Source: QZLE01 sp033852135
GTDB lineage: Bacteria > Pseudomonadota > Gammaproteobacteria > QZLD01
NCBI GenBank assembly: GCA_033852135.1
Contig: JAWSVB010000021.1
Location: 1 to 25,701 of the forward strand
Direction of reading: 5' to 3'
DNA: 25,701 nt
Shown here: positions 25,148 through 25,701 of the stretch, piece after piece
How the letters are laid out: each line of letters begins with the position of its first letter
Position numbering within the stretch: the stretch's first letter is position 1
Translations under genes and position numbers: made by a program
Notes under the pieces: generated by a model
The model's input: the letters and a program-made list of their open reading frames with translations, nothing else
What the model was told of the DNA's origin: nothing
The model's database searches: none

Positions 25148-25701
25148 CTAAATGTATTTTGATAGAATTCTAATATATTCAGCCTTGCATCGATCACGTT
25201 GTTTAGGGAAAGCGCAATAATTAGGGTGAGGTAAACGTTCTGATATATCAATTGGAGAATTTGGCAGTAGAGTTCTTACGGTATTATGAACAGTTTCTGC
25301 TAGAGAGATAATGGCAATAGGCTGAATTGTTTCGATTTCTTTGCAAAATGCAGCAAAAATATAATTAAGAGCTTGCTCAGAAAGATCGTAATAGTTGACA
25401 TTTGAACCTTTGCGCTCGAAACCAACGCTAGATATATTTGTGACATGAAAAGTAGAGTAGAATTCTTTAGCACCGAAATGCTCAATAATTTCGAAAAAGA
25501 ATTGCGCAGAGCGCTCTTTATCATTTCTGTTAATTTCTGGAAACAGTTTAGATAAAGATGCAAAATCAAGAAAAGGAACACCTGTCTTTCCTGCCCCTAA
25601 TCTTCCAGGGTTAATCCCGCACAGTACAACCTTGGGCTTTTGGCTAGAACAATATGTTTTGGCAAAGTGTTTGGATATTTGTACTGGTCAAGTCCAACCG
25701 G
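25148..25701 (-). CDS. Uracil-DNA glycosylase, SMUG type (partial, N-terminus outside the window; one in-frame TGA)
   Basis: The frame runs off the right edge and stops with TAG at 25148. It contains the family 3 active-site motif VVLCGINPGRLGAGKTGVPF (compare the GMNPGP..TGVPF of vertebrate SMUG1) and the second motif LPHPNY with the catalytic-loop His near the C-terminus. The enzyme removes uracil from DNA. In frame, 19 codons before the CCC of the first motif's lead-in, there is a TGA (25690-25688); upstream of it the frame continues to the edge, and the residues after it (PVQISKHFAKTYC) still align with the SMUG lead-in (compare PVEYAWEPHRNYVTRYC). No ATG, GTG or TTG start lies between that TGA and the motif. 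So either TGA is sense here too, or the gene is broken. Confidence 0.8.

Noticed and set aside
25680..25701. Possible attR resembling the tRNA T-arm (agtccaaccgg) at the window end
   Set aside because: The match to the tRNA-Leu 3' end is only a few bases and lies inside the glycosylase reading frame.

Overview
The left part of the window (about 1-15161) looks like the chromosome of a moderately AT-rich gammaproteobacterium. The order tpiA-secG-tRNA-Leu(GAG), a PEP-CTERM surface protein and a secreted polyhydroxyalkanoate depolymerase with calcium-binding repeats all fit an aquatic, probably marine, member of that class; the assignment is inference from gene content. The right part (from the 3' end of the tRNA to the window end) is an integrated element with a P4-type integrase, an AlpA-like regulator, secreted-protein cargo, a replication-type module and DNA-repair-type genes. 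Its right end was not found.

Layout. 1-629: intergenic with a REP/MITE-like palindrome. 630-4148 (+): PHB depolymerase, PEP-CTERM protein and a small SpoIIAA/STAS-like protein. 4200-13480 (-): one long co-directional eight-gene cluster, read from 13480 downwards: SBP-OmpA fusion, membrane-anchored vWA protein, second SBP-OmpA fusion, membrane/coiled-coil protein, TelA family protein, soluble substrate-binding protein, a 137-bp palindromic element, ABC permease, ABC ATPase. I recognise the individual domains but know no described system with this combination. It may couple ligand binding at the peptidoglycan or outer-envelope level to an importer and a TelA/vWA stress-type module. 13751-15161 (+): tpiA, secG, tRNA-Leu.

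The element (15162 to end) holds the strongest surprise. On the minus strand at 17168-17680 there is a frame of 171 codons interrupted only by seven TGA codons, with no internal TAA or TAG. Its product is homologous to the C-terminal half of the ordinary-code protein at 18100-18930 in the same window, and six of the seven TGA codons fall opposite glycine (five without any gap). So TGA reads as glycine, the code known from Absconditabacteria (SR1) and Gracilibacteria (BD1-5). A second frame, 21939-23081, also has exactly seven in-frame TGA codons and no TAA/TAG; it ends one base before a CHC2/Toprim primase gene and looks like a winged-helix replication initiator. A SMUG-type uracil-DNA glycosylase running off the right edge has one more in-frame TGA.

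Other genes in the same element (integrase, the secreted pair, primase, the glycosylase's neighbour) contain no internal TGA, despite dozens of glycines, so the element appears to mix genes written in two genetic codes. The simplest reading is horizontal transfer between a UGA=Gly bacterium (these lineages include episymbionts and predators of other bacteria) and a gammaproteobacterial host. A metagenomic assembly chimera, or a host that itself decodes UGA, must be excluded. Across the 22 protein genes called here only one ends in TGA, and that one has a TAG two codons further on.
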